This document shows, in pieces, positions 32,856-41,804 of a stretch of 64,000 bases of DNA; within the stretch, counting starts at the first letter, position 1, and every line of letters begins with the position of its first letter. The translations under genes and the position numbers were made by a program. The notes under the pieces were generated by a model, which ran no database searches, had not been told where the DNA came from, and was given only the letters and a program-made list of their open reading frames with translations. Origin of the DNA: Sphingomonas sp. CBMAI 2297 (GTDB taxonomy: Bacteria; Pseudomonadota; Alphaproteobacteria; Sphingomonadales; Sphingomonadaceae); NCBI RefSeq assembly GCF_029870595.1, contig NZ_JAPDIR010000024.1, positions 1-64,000 of the forward strand, written 5' to 3'.

Positions 32856-34247
32856 ATGTCTGACGAGACCAACGCCCGGGCGCGTGCCCGGGTGGAGGCG
32901 ACCATCGGGCTCGCCGATCTGTTCACCATCGGCATCGGCCCGTCGAGCTCGCATACCGTGGGACCGATGCGCGCTGCCGCGGCCTTTGCCGAAGCGGCGC
33001 TCGATCGCGGGACGCCGACTGCCGTCTCCTGCGAGCTGTTCGGCTCGCTCGCTCTCACCGGGCGGGGGCACGCGACCGACATCGCCACGATCCTCGGCCT
33101 TGCCGGCTATCAGCCCGAGAGCGTCGATCCCGATGCGGTGAACACCATCGTCGAGACGATTCGCGCCGAGCAGCAGCTGGCGCTCGGCGGCCATGTCGTG
33201 GTGCCGTTCGTCGAGGGCCGCCATCTGATCTTCCGCGAGGACCGTTTCCTGCCCTCGCACCCCAATGGCATGCGCTTCGTCGCGCATTATCCCGAGGGCG
33301 AGCCCTGGGAGACCTTCTACTACTCGATCGGCGGCGGCGCGATCGTAGAGGGTGGCTGCGAGGCACCGCAGACCAACGTCAAGCTGCCCTTCGCCTTCAC
33401 CTCGGGCGCCGAACTGCTCGCGGTTGCCGAGGCACAGGGTGCCAGCATCGCCGATATCGTCCGCGCCAACGAAGCGGCCTGGCGCGACGATGCCGAGACC
33501 GACGCGTTCCTCGACAGTCTGCGCGGCGCCATGTCGGCCTGTATCGATCGCGGCATGCGCGGGGAGGGGGAACTGCCCGGCGGCCTCAAGGTCAAGCGTC
33601 GCGCTCGCGACCTCCACAACCGCCTGCTCGCGCGCGGCCCGCGCAGCGATCCCTCGCTCGTCTTCGACTGGGTGAGCCTCTGGGCGCTTGCGGTGAACGA
33701 GGAGAATGCCGCGGGCGGCCGCGTCGTCACCGCACCCACCAATGGCGCGGCGGGCGTCATCCCCGCGGTGCTCCGCTATTACGAGACCTTCTGCGCCAAT
33801 CCCACCCCGGCGGGATCGCGCACTTTCCTGCTCACCACGGCGGCGATCGGCTTTCTCTACAAGAAGCGCGCCTCCATCTCGGCCGCCGAGATGGGCTGCC
33901 AGGGCGAGGTCGGCGTCGCCTGCTCGATGGCCGCGGCCGGGCTGGCCGCCGCGCTCGGCGCCACCAACGCCCAGATCGAGAATGCCGCCGAGATCGGCAT
34001 GGAGCATAATCTCGGCCTCACCTGCGATCCCATTGGCGGCCTGGTCCAGATCCCCTGTATCGAGCGCAACACCATGGGCGCGATCAAGGCGATCAACGCC
34101 GCCTATCTGGCGATGCACGGTGACGGCAGCCATGTCGTCAGCCTCGACGCGGTGATCGAGACGATGCGCCAGACCGGGGAGGACATGCGCTCCAAATACA
34201 AGGAGACGGCCCAGGGCGGCCTCGCGGTGAACGTGGTGGCCTGCTGA
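32856..34247 (+). CDS. sdaA: L-serine ammonia-lyase (L-serine dehydratase)
   Basis: Converts L-serine to pyruvate and ammonia with a [4Fe-4S] cluster. 463 residues, the single-chain type with an N-terminal beta domain (IGIGPSSSHTVGPMRAA) and a catalytic C-terminal domain. Cluster-binding Cys lie in MGCQGEVGVACSMAAAG and TCDPIGGLVQIPCIERN; NTMGAIKAI and LAVNVVAC end the protein with a conserved C-terminal Cys. The ATG has AGGAG eight bases upstream. It is preceded by a conspicuous palindrome and followed by a repeat hairpin, so it is probably a single-gene, regulated transcript. Confidence 0.95.
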   Translation: MSDETNARARARVEATIGLADLFTIGIGPSSSHTVGPMRAAAAFAEAALDRGTPTAVSCELFGSLALTGRGHATDIATILGLAGYQPESVDPDAVNTIVETIRAEQQLALGGHVVVPFVEGRHLIFREDRFLPSHPNGMRFVAHYPEGEPWETFYYSIGGGAIVEGGCEAPQTNVKLPFAFTSGAELLAVAEAQGASIADIVRANEAAWRDDAETDAFLDSLRGAMSACIDRGMRGEGELPGGLKVKRRARDLHNRLLARGPRSDPSLVFDWVSLWALAVNEENAAGGRVVTAPTNGAAGVIPAVLRYYETFCANPTPAGSRTFLLTTAAIGFLYKKRASISAAEMGCQGEVGVACSMAAAGLAAALGATNAQIENAAEIGMEHNLGLTCDPIGGLVQIPCIERNTMGAIKAINAAYLAMHGDGSHVVSLDAVIETMRQTGEDMRSKYKETAQGGLAVNVVAC

Positions 34248-34258
34248 GCCCTCCTTGT

Positions 34259-34341
34259 CGTCATCCCCGCGAAGGCCGGGACCCAGGGTAACAGAGCGAG
34301 GCCCTTCGTGGCTCTGGATCCCCGCCTTCGCGGGGATGACG
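34259..34341. repeat. GTCATCCC-type inverted repeat after sdaA
   Basis: Arms CGTCATCCCCGCGAAGGC and GCCTTCGCGGGGATGACG are an exact 18-bp inverted repeat enclosing about 47 bp that themselves form CCCAGGG/CTCTGGATCC-like pairs. It starts 12 bp past the sdaA stop and likely functions as a terminator. Same family as at 30077. Confidence 0.75.
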
Positions 34342-34398
34342 CGGAATAGGGACGCGGAGGCCCTTGCCAGCGGCACCTGCCCAGGGGATCGTGCCCGC

Positions 34399-35415
34399 AT
34401 GCGCATCGCCGTCTTCAATACCAAGCCCTATGACCGCCGCTTCCTGGCCGAGGCGAACGCTCCCTATGGGCACGACCTGCATTTCCTCGAGCCTCGGCTC
34501 GAGCCCGCTACCGCCGCGCTGGCGGCCGGCCACCAGGCAGTGTGTGCCTTCGTCAACGACATCGTCGATGCCGAAGTGCTGGAGACGCTGGCGGGGCAGG
34601 GGATCAAACTCGTCGCCCTGCGCTGCGCCGGCTTCAACAATGTCGATCTCGCCGCTGCCCGGCGGCTGGGCATCGATGTGGTCCGCGTGCCGGCCTATTC
34701 GCCGCACGCGGTCGCCGAGTTCACCATCGGCATGATGCTGGCGGTCGACCGCAAGATCCCCCGCGCCTGGGCCCGGGTGCGCGAGAATAATTTCGCGCTG
34801 GACGGGCTGATCGGCCGCAACCTCCATGGCCGCACGGTCGGCGTGATCGGCACCGGCAAGATCGGCGCGCTGGTCGCCCGCAGCCTGCGCGCGGGCTTCG
34901 GCTGCGAAGTGCTGGCGAGCGACCTTTATCCCGATCCCGCGCTGGAGGCGATCGGCGTGCGCTACCTGCCGCGCGACCAGCTGCTGCGCGCGGCGGAGAT
35001 CGTCACGCTCCATTGCCCGCTCACGCCCGACACCCGGCATCTGATCGATGCGGCGGCGATCGAAGCCGCCCGGCCGGGGCTGATGATCGTCAACACCAGC
35101 CGCGGCGCGCTGATCGACACGGCCGCGCTGATCGAAGGCCTGAAGTGCCGCAAGGTGGGCGCGGTCGCGCTCGACGTCTATGAGCAGGAGGCCGACCTGT
35201 TTTTCGAGGACCTGTCGAACGAGATCGTCTCGGACGACATGTTCCAGCGGCTACTCACCTTTCCCAACGTGCTGATCACTGGTCACCAGGCCTTCCTGAC
35301 CGAGGAAGCGCTGGCCGCCATCGCCGAGACCACGCTGCGCAGCGCCGCCGACGCCGAGGCGGGCAGGCCGCTCGAAAACCGGGTTGATGCCGAGCGGATA
35401 GCGCCTTCGAAGTGA
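34399..35415 (+). CDS. D-lactate dehydrogenase-like 2-hydroxyacid dehydrogenase
   Basis: A 338-residue NAD-dependent D-2-hydroxyacid dehydrogenase. The N-terminus MRIAVFNTKPYDRRFL and RCAGFNNVDL are typical of fermentative LdhA-type enzymes. NAD binds at GVIGTGKIGALVA; catalytic Arg is in NTSRGALID, Glu in DVYEQEADLF, and His in ITGHQAFLTEEAL. Substrate could be pyruvate or a related keto acid. The ATG at 34399 follows a repeat and AGGGGATCG. It probably stands alone. A longer open frame back to 34255 lies in repeat DNA. Confidence 0.88.
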   Translation: MRIAVFNTKPYDRRFLAEANAPYGHDLHFLEPRLEPATAALAAGHQAVCAFVNDIVDAEVLETLAGQGIKLVALRCAGFNNVDLAAARRLGIDVVRVPAYSPHAVAEFTIGMMLAVDRKIPRAWARVRENNFALDGLIGRNLHGRTVGVIGTGKIGALVARSLRAGFGCEVLASDLYPDPALEAIGVRYLPRDQLLRAAEIVTLHCPLTPDTRHLIDAAAIEAARPGLMIVNTSRGALIDTAALIEGLKCRKVGAVALDVYEQEADLFFEDLSNEIVSDDMFQRLLTFPNVLITGHQAFLTEEALAAIAETTLRSAADAEAGRPLENRVDAERIAPSK

Positions 35416-35499
35416 GAATGTCGGCTTTGGTCGCAGCGCCGTTCCCGAGGTGCCGCGGCGCCGGATAGTCCCGCCCCGCTCGTGTCGGGAGGGTTTTTC

Positions 35500-36873
35500 A
35501 TGCGCAGGTTGGGAATGGCGGCCGCCTTGGCCATGGTCGCGGCGATGCCCGTCCGGGCGGACGGAATCGACGATTATGTCCGCCGCCAGATGGAAGTGGG
35601 ACATATTCCCGGCGTCGCGGTCGCGGTGGTGCGCAAGGGCAAGGTCGAGACGGTGCGCAGCTATGGGCTCGCCAATCTCGAATGGGATGCGCCGGTCACG
35701 CCCGAGACGCGCTTCCAGACCGCGTCGGCGACCAAGATCTTCACCGGCATCGCGTTGATGCGGCTTGTCGAGGCCGGCAAGCTGCGCCTCGACGATACGC
35801 TGGACCGTTTCTTCCCCGACGCGCCCGCCGCCTGGCGCGGCATCACGATCCACCAGCTCGCCAGTCACAGCTCCGGCCTGTCCGACCAGCTGGGCGAGCA
35901 TGCGGACACGGTGGCCGGGACCATCGCTGCCGCGCAGAAGGCGCCGCTCGCCTATGCGCCCGGTACCGAGACCCGCTACGGCTTCACCGATTTCGTCGTG
36001 CTGCGCGCCGTGATGGAGAAGGCGGCGGGCAAGGGCATCGCGGCGATCTTCCGCGACGAGATCTGCGCGCCGCTCGGCCTGCTGGACACCGGCTTCAACG
36101 ACGAGCGCCAATGGGGACCGTTCCGTTCGGCGCTGCCCCTGGCGCGGCGCGCGACCGTCCATGCCTGGAAGGACGGCGAACAGCGGATCAGCGGCTTCCT
36201 CTATGGCGAGACCGGCTATGCGGCGGGTGGTCTGTTCAGCTCGGCGCGCGATCTCGCGGCGCTGTTCGCCGCGCTCGATCGGGGCGAGCTGCTCAAGCCC
36301 GAGAGCCGGGCGCTGCTGCAGACGCCGCCACTGCTCAAGACAGGCAAGCCGGCGGGCTTCGGCGTGGGATGGACCGCCGGCACCTGGCATGGCGTCAAGG
36401 TGGTGGGGCACAGCGGCGGGCCTGCCCTGGCCGACATCCTCCATGCCGAGGGGGAGGGGCTGACGGTGATCGTGCTCACCAACCAGCAGCGCTATTATCC
36501 GCTGCTGGCGCGCCGCGTCGCCGATTTCTATCTGCCCGCGCCGCCACCGCCCGCAACCCTGCCCGACGGCGCGCCTGCGCTCACCGCGCTGATGCGCGCG
36601 GCGCTGGCCGAAGCGGCGGCCGGCAAGCTCGATCGCGGCCGCTATGCCGCCAGCGCCATGCAGGGGCCGGTGCCCTTTCTTGAGGATTTCGGCCAGGCGC
36701 TGCTCACCGCGCTGGGCCCCATTGAGCAGGTGAGCCTGATCGAAGACGTGCCGGGCAAGGACGAGCATGTCCGCCGCTATGCGATCACTTTCCAGAACCA
36801 GGCGATGATCTGGCGCTTCGCGGTCGATGCCGCGGGCAAGATCACCGATCTCCATCCTCCGACGGACGACTGA
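35500..36873 (+). CDS. Exported serine hydrolase, beta-lactamase (class C/EstB) fold
   Basis: A 457-residue protein with signal peptide MRRLGMAAALAMVAAMPV (cleaved after RA). The nucleophile motif SxxK is FQTASATKIFTGIAL, the second motif is YGFTDF (in place of YxN) and the third is VVGHSGG (in place of KTG). These match serine hydrolases and esterases of the beta-lactamase superfamily rather than true beta-lactamases. The C-terminal ~120 residues form an extra domain. The ATG at 35500 has GGGAGG upstream. Directly followed (2 bp) by the next exported-protein gene, so the two are probably one operon. Confidence 0.87.
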   Translation: MRRLGMAAALAMVAAMPVRADGIDDYVRRQMEVGHIPGVAVAVVRKGKVETVRSYGLANLEWDAPVTPETRFQTASATKIFTGIALMRLVEAGKLRLDDTLDRFFPDAPAAWRGITIHQLASHSSGLSDQLGEHADTVAGTIAAAQKAPLAYAPGTETRYGFTDFVVLRAVMEKAAGKGIAAIFRDEICAPLGLLDTGFNDERQWGPFRSALPLARRATVHAWKDGEQRISGFLYGETGYAAGGLFSSARDLAALFAALDRGELLKPESRALLQTPPLLKTGKPAGFGVGWTAGTWHGVKVVGHSGGPALADILHAEGEGLTVIVLTNQQRYYPLLARRVADFYLPAPPPPATLPDGAPALTALMRAALAEAAAGKLDRGRYAASAMQGPVPFLEDFGQALLTALGPIEQVSLIEDVPGKDEHVRRYAITFQNQAMIWRFAVDAAGKITDLHPPTDD

Positions 36874-36875
36874 TC

Positions 36876-37415
36876 ATGGCGCGAAATCCATATATGCCGA
36901 TCCTTGCCGCCACCTTGGTGCTGTTGCCGGGCCAGGCCGGCCTGGCCGCGGCGCAGGACGTTCCTGCCCCGCAGACTCCGACTGTCGAGGCCGCGCCCGC
37001 CCAGCCGGCCGCGCCGGCGAAGGATCCGGCCTGCGCCGCGCTCCGCGCCGAGGTCTCGCAGATCGAGATCGACATTCAGCGCGAGGGCGTGGTGATGTCG
37101 AAACAGGCCAATGCGATGCAGAAAAAGGCGCAGGCACGCCAGAGCGCGATGCGAGCGACCGGTTTGCTCTCGATGATACCGGGGGGCGGCATGCTCGGCT
37201 CGCTGGTGTCGCGGGCGGCGGGTGCCGGGATGAGCGGCATGCCCAAGGACATGCAGGCATCGATGGACCGCCAGATCGCCCTGAGCGAGCGCATGGTCAA
37301 TGCTTCCCAGGCGCTGCACGACAAATGCGGCGAGGATGCCTATGGCGGCCCGCCCATGTCGCCCGAGGAGATCAAGGCGATGCAGGCGGAAGCGGCCGCC
37401 GCCGTGCCGCGCTGA
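36876..37415 (+). CDS. Hypothetical exported protein, coiled-coil
   Basis: A 179-residue protein with a signal peptide ending LAAAQ, then a Pro/Ala-rich linker (about 25-48) and a long helical region with two Cys flanking it (DPACAALRAEVSQIEIDIQ and HDKCGEDAYGG). A Gly/Met-rich patch (SMIPGGGMLGSLVS) interrupts the helices. No known domain. It starts two bases after the hydrolase stop, so is likely co-expressed with it; a periplasmic partner role is possible but unproven. Confidence 0.7.
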   Translation: MARNPYMPILAATLVLLPGQAGLAAAQDVPAPQTPTVEAAPAQPAAPAKDPACAALRAEVSQIEIDIQREGVVMSKQANAMQKKAQARQSAMRATGLLSMIPGGGMLGSLVSRAAGAGMSGMPKDMQASMDRQIALSERMVNASQALHDKCGEDAYGGPPMSPEEIKAMQAEAAAAVPR

Positions 37416-37431
37416 TCGGGGACAGGGCGGC

Positions 37432-38058
37432 TCAGTCGCGCGGGCGTGGCGGCAATCGCCGGCGCTGGCGCGCTTCCGGCGGTGTCGGATCTTCGCCATG
37501 GCGATTGGGCCCCACGGTCCCGTCGCCCGCGAGCAGGACCATGAGCCAGCCGAGTGAGGCGAGATAGAGCAGGTTGTTGACGAACAGCAGGGGCAGGAGC
37601 GACAGGTCCGGCCCATCCGGCGCGGTGCCGAACAGCCGTGGCATCAGCATCATGCCGATCACGAGGAAGATCAGCGGCGGCAGCGCCCAGGCGCCGCTCT
37701 TGCCGCGATCGTGCAGCCGCCGCACCACCGCCGCGGCGACCAGCGCCACGAAGACCAGCAGCACGATCGCCAATCCCGGCAGGATGCCGCCCATATCGGG
37801 CATCAGCTCGGGATGGGAGCCCTGGATCTGGATCGAATAGGAGCCGGGTCCCTGCCGGATGGTGGCCTGGTCGGGGTGCTCGGCGGCGAAGCGCTGCATC
37901 TTCGCCATCGCCCCGAGCACCGCCGGCATCACGGCCAGGGCGGAGGCGGCCATCGCCAGCACGAACAGCGTGAGGGCATAGGGCCAGAAGGTCTCGCGCG
38001 TGTCGCGCCCCGAAAAGCGCGCCAGTCGCGCGAGATTGTGCGTGATCGGCTTGAACAT
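37432..38058 (-). CDS. DUF805 family inner-membrane protein
   Basis: A 208-residue protein with about four transmembrane helices. The DUF805 start FSGRDTRETFWPYALTLFVLAM and the conserved loop VVRRLHDRGKSGAWALPPLI are clear. A longer than usual periplasmic loop (about residues 60-95) and a basic, Pro-rich cytoplasmic tail (EARQRRRLPPRPRD) are present. Function unknown. The ATG follows GGGGGAGG. It is convergent with the gene at 36876 and divergent from PPK2. Confidence 0.85.
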   Translation of the reverse strand: MFKPITHNLARLARFSGRDTRETFWPYALTLFVLAMAASALAVMPAVLGAMAKMQRFAAEHPDQATIRQGPGSYSIQIQGSHPELMPDMGGILPGLAIVLLVFVALVAAAVVRRLHDRGKSGAWALPPLIFLVIGMMLMPRLFGTAPDGPDLSLLPLLFVNNLLYLASLGWLMVLLAGDGTVGPNRHGEDPTPPEARQRRRLPPRPRD

Positions 38059-38158
38059 CGTGCCTCCCCCGTTTTGCCGGCCAGCGTAGCGCGGCGCCTT
38101 CCTGCTTGCCAGCGGGAGCGACAAGGCGGATCGTGCGTTGGGCGCGCACGGAGGCGGC

Positions 38159-38932
38159 ATGAAGATAGACCTGGGCGATTATGAAGCGGGCAAGGATTTC
38201 GACGGCGACTATGACAAGGCGCTCGCCAAGATCCAGAAGCGGCTGAGCCACATCCATTATGCGCACATCGTCCACCGGCGCCGCGCGATCATCGCGTTCG
38301 AGGGCTGGGACGCGGCGGGGAAGGGCGGCATCATTCAGCGCCTCACCGCCGAATGGGATCCGCGCTATTACGAGGTGTGGCCGATCGCCGCGCCCACCCA
38401 GGAGGAACTGGCCCATCATTTCCTCTGGCGCTTCTGGCGGCGGCTGCCCGCCCAGCACAATATCGCGATCTTCGACCGCAGCTGGTACGGCCGCGTCCTG
38501 GTCGAGCGGGTCGAGGGTTTCGCCAACCGGGCCGAATGGGAGCGCGGCTATGACGAGATCAACGATTTCGAGGCGCAGCAGGTCACCGCGGGCACGACGC
38601 TGGTGAAGGTCTTCGTCCATGTGACGCAGAAGACGCAGGACAAGCGCCTCAAGGACCGGCTGGAACATCCCTGGAAGCGCTGGAAGACCGGGCTCGACGA
38701 CTATCGCAACCGCGCCAAGCGCCCGCAATATCTCGAGGCGATGCACGAGATGTTCGCGCGCACGAGCACCCAGCATGCGCCCTGGATCGTGATCGACGGC
38801 AACGACAAGAAGGCGGCGCGCATCGCCGCCCTCACTTCCATCGCCGATGCGCTCGAGGCGCATGTGCCGATGGAGCCGCCTAAGCTCGATCCCGAAGTGG
38901 AGAAGGTTGCGAGGAAGGCGCTGGGGCTCTGA
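38159..38932 (+). CDS. ppk2: Polyphosphate kinase 2 family protein
   Basis: Uses polyphosphate to phosphorylate nucleotides (or the reverse). 257 residues, one PPK2 domain. Walker A is FEGWDAAGKGGIIQRL, Walker B DRSWYGRVLVERVEGF, and the lid region is RLKDRLEHPWKRWKTG. The Asp-to-Asn/other substitution patterns that separate NDP and NMP kinases cannot be judged by eye. The start is ATG at 38159 behind GGAGG; upstream codons at 38138 are non-ATG. Complements PPK1 and PPX 10 kb away. Confidence 0.92.
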   Translation: MKIDLGDYEAGKDFDGDYDKALAKIQKRLSHIHYAHIVHRRRAIIAFEGWDAAGKGGIIQRLTAEWDPRYYEVWPIAAPTQEELAHHFLWRFWRRLPAQHNIAIFDRSWYGRVLVERVEGFANRAEWERGYDEINDFEAQQVTAGTTLVKVFVHVTQKTQDKRLKDRLEHPWKRWKTGLDDYRNRAKRPQYLEAMHEMFARTSTQHAPWIVIDGNDKKAARIAALTSIADALEAHVPMEPPKLDPEVEKVARKALGL

Positions 38933-39037
38933 CGGCGGTTCCGGTTGCGGAATAGTCCCTTTTCGTCGCGCGCGCATGGCCAGGTCCGCGATAGTGTGTT
39001 ATGCAAATAACTCACAAAGGTTTCGGGAAAATCATCC

Positions 39038-40075
39038 ATGCGTATCTTCGCCGTTGCGGGCCTGATGCTGCTCGCCGTTCCCGCGGCGGCCGCGCCCGGC
39101 GACTTGCCCGCGTCCGCTGTCGCCCATGCCGTGGATGCGCTGATCGCGTCGATGAACGGCTATATCGATCCGCGGACCGGCGCCCGGATGCAGGCGGTGC
39201 TGCGCAAGGAGCGCAAGCGCCTGCTGGCGATCCGCGATCGCGAGACGCTGGTGAAGGAAGTCAACCAGCTGCTCGCCGACTCGCGCGACCAGCATCTGAA
39301 GATCCGCATCGATACGATCGATCCCGGGCGGGCGGCGCAGAGCCCGGAGGACGAGGCGCTGCTGGAGCGGCACCTGGCGCACGGCCTGATGGCGGTTCGC
39401 CGGCTGCCGGGCAATATCGGCTATCTGAAGCTGCGCTACTTCGCCGCCGATGCCGATGGCGCTCGCATGGTCGATCAGGCAATGGACATGTTGAAGGACA
39501 GCGGCGCGCTGATCATCGACCTGCGCGAGAATACCGGCGGCGGCGGGGCGACCGATACGCGCCTTCTCGGGCATCTCTCGGCCACCGCGATCCCGATGGC
39601 GAGGATCCACTGGCGCAAGCCCGATGGCAGCTTCGATGTCGAGCAACGGGTGGCGGATAGGCCCGCCGGCGGTCCGCTCTATGCCGATCGTCCCGTCTTC
39701 GTCCTCATGGCGAAGCGCACTTTCTCGGCGGCCGAGGGCGTCGCCTATGATCTCCAGGCCGCGCACCGGGCGGTGCTGGTCGGCGAGGCCAGCCGCGGCG
39801 GCGGCAATCCCGCCAATCGCAATGTCGAGCTCGGCTCCGGCATGAGCGCCTTCGTGCCCAATGGCCGGGTCGAGCATCCGACGACGCACGGCAATTGGGA
39901 AGGGAAGGGCGTGCAGCCCGATATCGCCACCGATCCGAAGCTCGCGCTGGTCGAGGCCTATCGCCGCGCGCTTGCGGCGGCGAAGCCGCTGGTCGCGACG
40001 CCCAAATCCGAGAAGGAACGCGCCGAAGCGATCGCCGACCCCGAAGCCACGCTGCGCGCCGACTCGGGCCTTTAG
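39038..40075 (+). CDS. S41-family (tail-specific) serine peptidase-like exported protein
   Basis: A 345-residue protein with a signal peptide (MRIFAVAGLMLLAVPAAAA). After a helical N-terminal domain (IRDRETLVKEVNQLLADS), the S41 fold shows NIGYLKLRYF, ALIIDLRENTGGGG (oxyanion region), and the catalytic Ser in AKRTFSAAEGVAYDLQ, then VLVGEASRGGGNPANRNV. It resembles the interphotoreceptor-binding/tricorn-like S41 subgroup without a PDZ domain. Substrate unknown. Ends four bases from the convergent carbonic anhydrase gene. Confidence 0.88.
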   Translation: MRIFAVAGLMLLAVPAAAAPGDLPASAVAHAVDALIASMNGYIDPRTGARMQAVLRKERKRLLAIRDRETLVKEVNQLLADSRDQHLKIRIDTIDPGRAAQSPEDEALLERHLAHGLMAVRRLPGNIGYLKLRYFAADADGARMVDQAMDMLKDSGALIIDLRENTGGGGATDTRLLGHLSATAIPMARIHWRKPDGSFDVEQRVADRPAGGPLYADRPVFVLMAKRTFSAAEGVAYDLQAAHRAVLVGEASRGGGNPANRNVELGSGMSAFVPNGRVEHPTTHGNWEGKGVQPDIATDPKLALVEAYRRALAAAKPLVATPKSEKERAEAIADPEATLRADSGL

Positions 40076-40079
40076 GCCG

Positions 40080-40709
40080 TCAGGCGGGCGCGAACGCCCC
40101 GTCTTCGCCCATCACGTGCAGCACGCCGTCGGCGATGGCGAAATAGGCGCCGTGGAGCTTGAGCCTGCCCACCGCAACCCGCTCGGCGACGAACGGGAAA
40201 GTCAGCAGGTTGACCAGCGACACCCGCACCGTCTCCAGCTCGAGCGCGCGCACCGCCTCGGGCCCGGTGCCGTGCTCCGCGACGATGCGCTCGCGTGCCG
40301 GGTCGAGCATGTCGACCCAATGGGCGATGAAGCCGCCCTGGCCGTTCGGCGCGCCCTTGAAACGCTGCGAAAGCGCCGCCGCCACGCCGCCGCACGCGCC
40401 ATGCCCCAGCACCAGTATCTCGGGCACTTCCAGCTGGTTCACTGCGAATTCCAGCGCGGCGGAGACGCCGTGGCGGCTGGCATCGTCCTCGAAGGGCGGC
40501 ACCAGGTTGGCGACGTTGCGCACCACGAAGATCTCGCCCGGCACGGTGTCGAAGATCTGGGCGGGATCGACTCGGCTGTCCGAACAGGCGATCACCATCA
40601 CCCGCGGGCTCTGCCCCTCGCTCAGGCCCGACCACCGGTCGCGATGGCGGCGATATTCGCTGGTCCGGAAACGCTGATAGCCGTCGAGCAGGTCGGTGAA
40701 ATCGGTCAT
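40080..40709 (-). CDS. Beta-class carbonic anhydrase
   Basis: Zinc enzyme interconverting CO2 and bicarbonate in the cytoplasm. 209 residues. Zinc ligands and the active-site dyad are in ACSDSRVDPA (Cys, Asp-Arg) and LGHGACGGVAAAL (His, Cys). EIFVVRNVANLVPP is another family hallmark. The ATG at 40709 begins MTDFTDLLDGYQRF; the open frame extends upstream but into lipA promoter sequence. Divergent from lipA with about 125 bp between starts. Confidence 0.94.
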   Translation of the reverse strand: MTDFTDLLDGYQRFRTSEYRRHRDRWSGLSEGQSPRVMVIACSDSRVDPAQIFDTVPGEIFVVRNVANLVPPFEDDASRHGVSAALEFAVNQLEVPEILVLGHGACGGVAAALSQRFKGAPNGQGGFIAHWVDMLDPARERIVAEHGTGPEAVRALELETVRVSLVNLLTFPFVAERVAVGRLKLHGAYFAIADGVLHVMGEDGAFAPA

Positions 40710-40834
40710 GGCCGATGCCCTAACGCCCGCGCGTGCGGCTGCCAAGATTTGTATCGAACTGTTGCTCCGGCCTTCGATTGACGAAAGTGCAACCGGGACT
40801 GGAATCGCCGGCCCAGCCGCTCTATCTGGCCAGC

Positions 40835-41761
40835 ATGAACGATCTTTCCGCAGCACCGCGCCCCGAGCGCCAGCGCAAGCCCGACTGGATTCGCGTCAAG
40901 GCGCCCACCTCGGAAGGCTTCGCCAAGACGCGTGCGCTGATGCGCGCGAAGAACCTCGTCACCGTGTGCGAGGAAGCGGCCTGCCCGAACATCGGCGAGT
41001 GCTGGACCAAGAAACATGCCACGGTGATGATCCTGGGCGACGTCTGCACCCGCGCCTGCCGCTTCTGCAACGTCAAGACGGGCATGCCGCGCAAGGTCGA
41101 TCCGCTCGAGCCGCAGCATGTGGCCGAGGCCGCCGCGCAGATGGGCCTGGAGCATATCGTCATCACCTCGGTCGATCGCGACGACCTGCCGGACGGCGGC
41201 GCGTCGCAGTTCGTCAAGGTGATCGAGGAAATCCGCAAGGCCAACCCGACCACGACGATCGAGATCCTGACGCCCGATTTCCGCAACAAGCACGAGGCCG
41301 CGGTCGAGGCGATCGTCGCCGCGCGGCCGGACGTCTACAACCATAATCTCGAGACGGTGCCGAGGCTTTATCCCAACATCCGCCCCGGCGCGCGCTATTA
41401 CGCGTCGCTGCGGCTGCTGGAGACGGTGAAGCGGCTCGATCCGACGATCTTCACCAAGTCGGGCATCATGCTCGGCCTGGGCGAGCAGCGCCTCGAAGTC
41501 CATCAGGTGATGGACGACATGCGCTCGGCCGACATCGATTTCCTGACCATGGGCCAGTATCTCCAGCCGACGCCGCGCCATGCCAAGGTCGAGGAGTTCG
41601 TCACGCCCCAGGCCTTCCAGGCCTATGGCGCGATCGGCCGGGCCAAGGGCTTCCTCCAGGTTGCCTCGTCGCCGCTCACCCGCTCCAGCTATCATGCCGG
41701 CGAGGACTTCGCCGAAATGAAGGCCGCGCGCGAGGCGAAGCTGGCGAAGGGCGCCAAGTGA
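40835..41761 (+). CDS. lipA: Lipoyl synthase
   Basis: Radical-SAM enzyme that inserts two sulphurs into octanoyl-proteins. 308 residues. The auxiliary cluster Cys are in CEEAACPNIGEC and the SAM cluster in CTRACRFCNV; the C-terminal SPLTRSSYHAGEDF supplies the Ser ligand. The ATG at 40835 has no good Shine-Dalgarno (TCTGGCCAGC), so the message may have a very short leader or be poorly initiated. It is followed after 43 bp by the RatA/COQ10 gene, a common alphaproteobacterial pair. Confidence 0.95.
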   Translation: MNDLSAAPRPERQRKPDWIRVKAPTSEGFAKTRALMRAKNLVTVCEEAACPNIGECWTKKHATVMILGDVCTRACRFCNVKTGMPRKVDPLEPQHVAEAAAQMGLEHIVITSVDRDDLPDGGASQFVKVIEEIRKANPTTTIEILTPDFRNKHEAAVEAIVAARPDVYNHNLETVPRLYPNIRPGARYYASLRLLETVKRLDPTIFTKSGIMLGLGEQRLEVHQVMDDMRSADIDFLTMGQYLQPTPRHAKVEEFVTPQAFQAYGAIGRAKGFLQVASSPLTRSSYHAGEDFAEMKAAREAKLAKGAK

Positions 41762-41804
41762 GGTTCTTCCCCGAGACGAGCTCGGGGAGGAATTAGAAGA
41801 GACG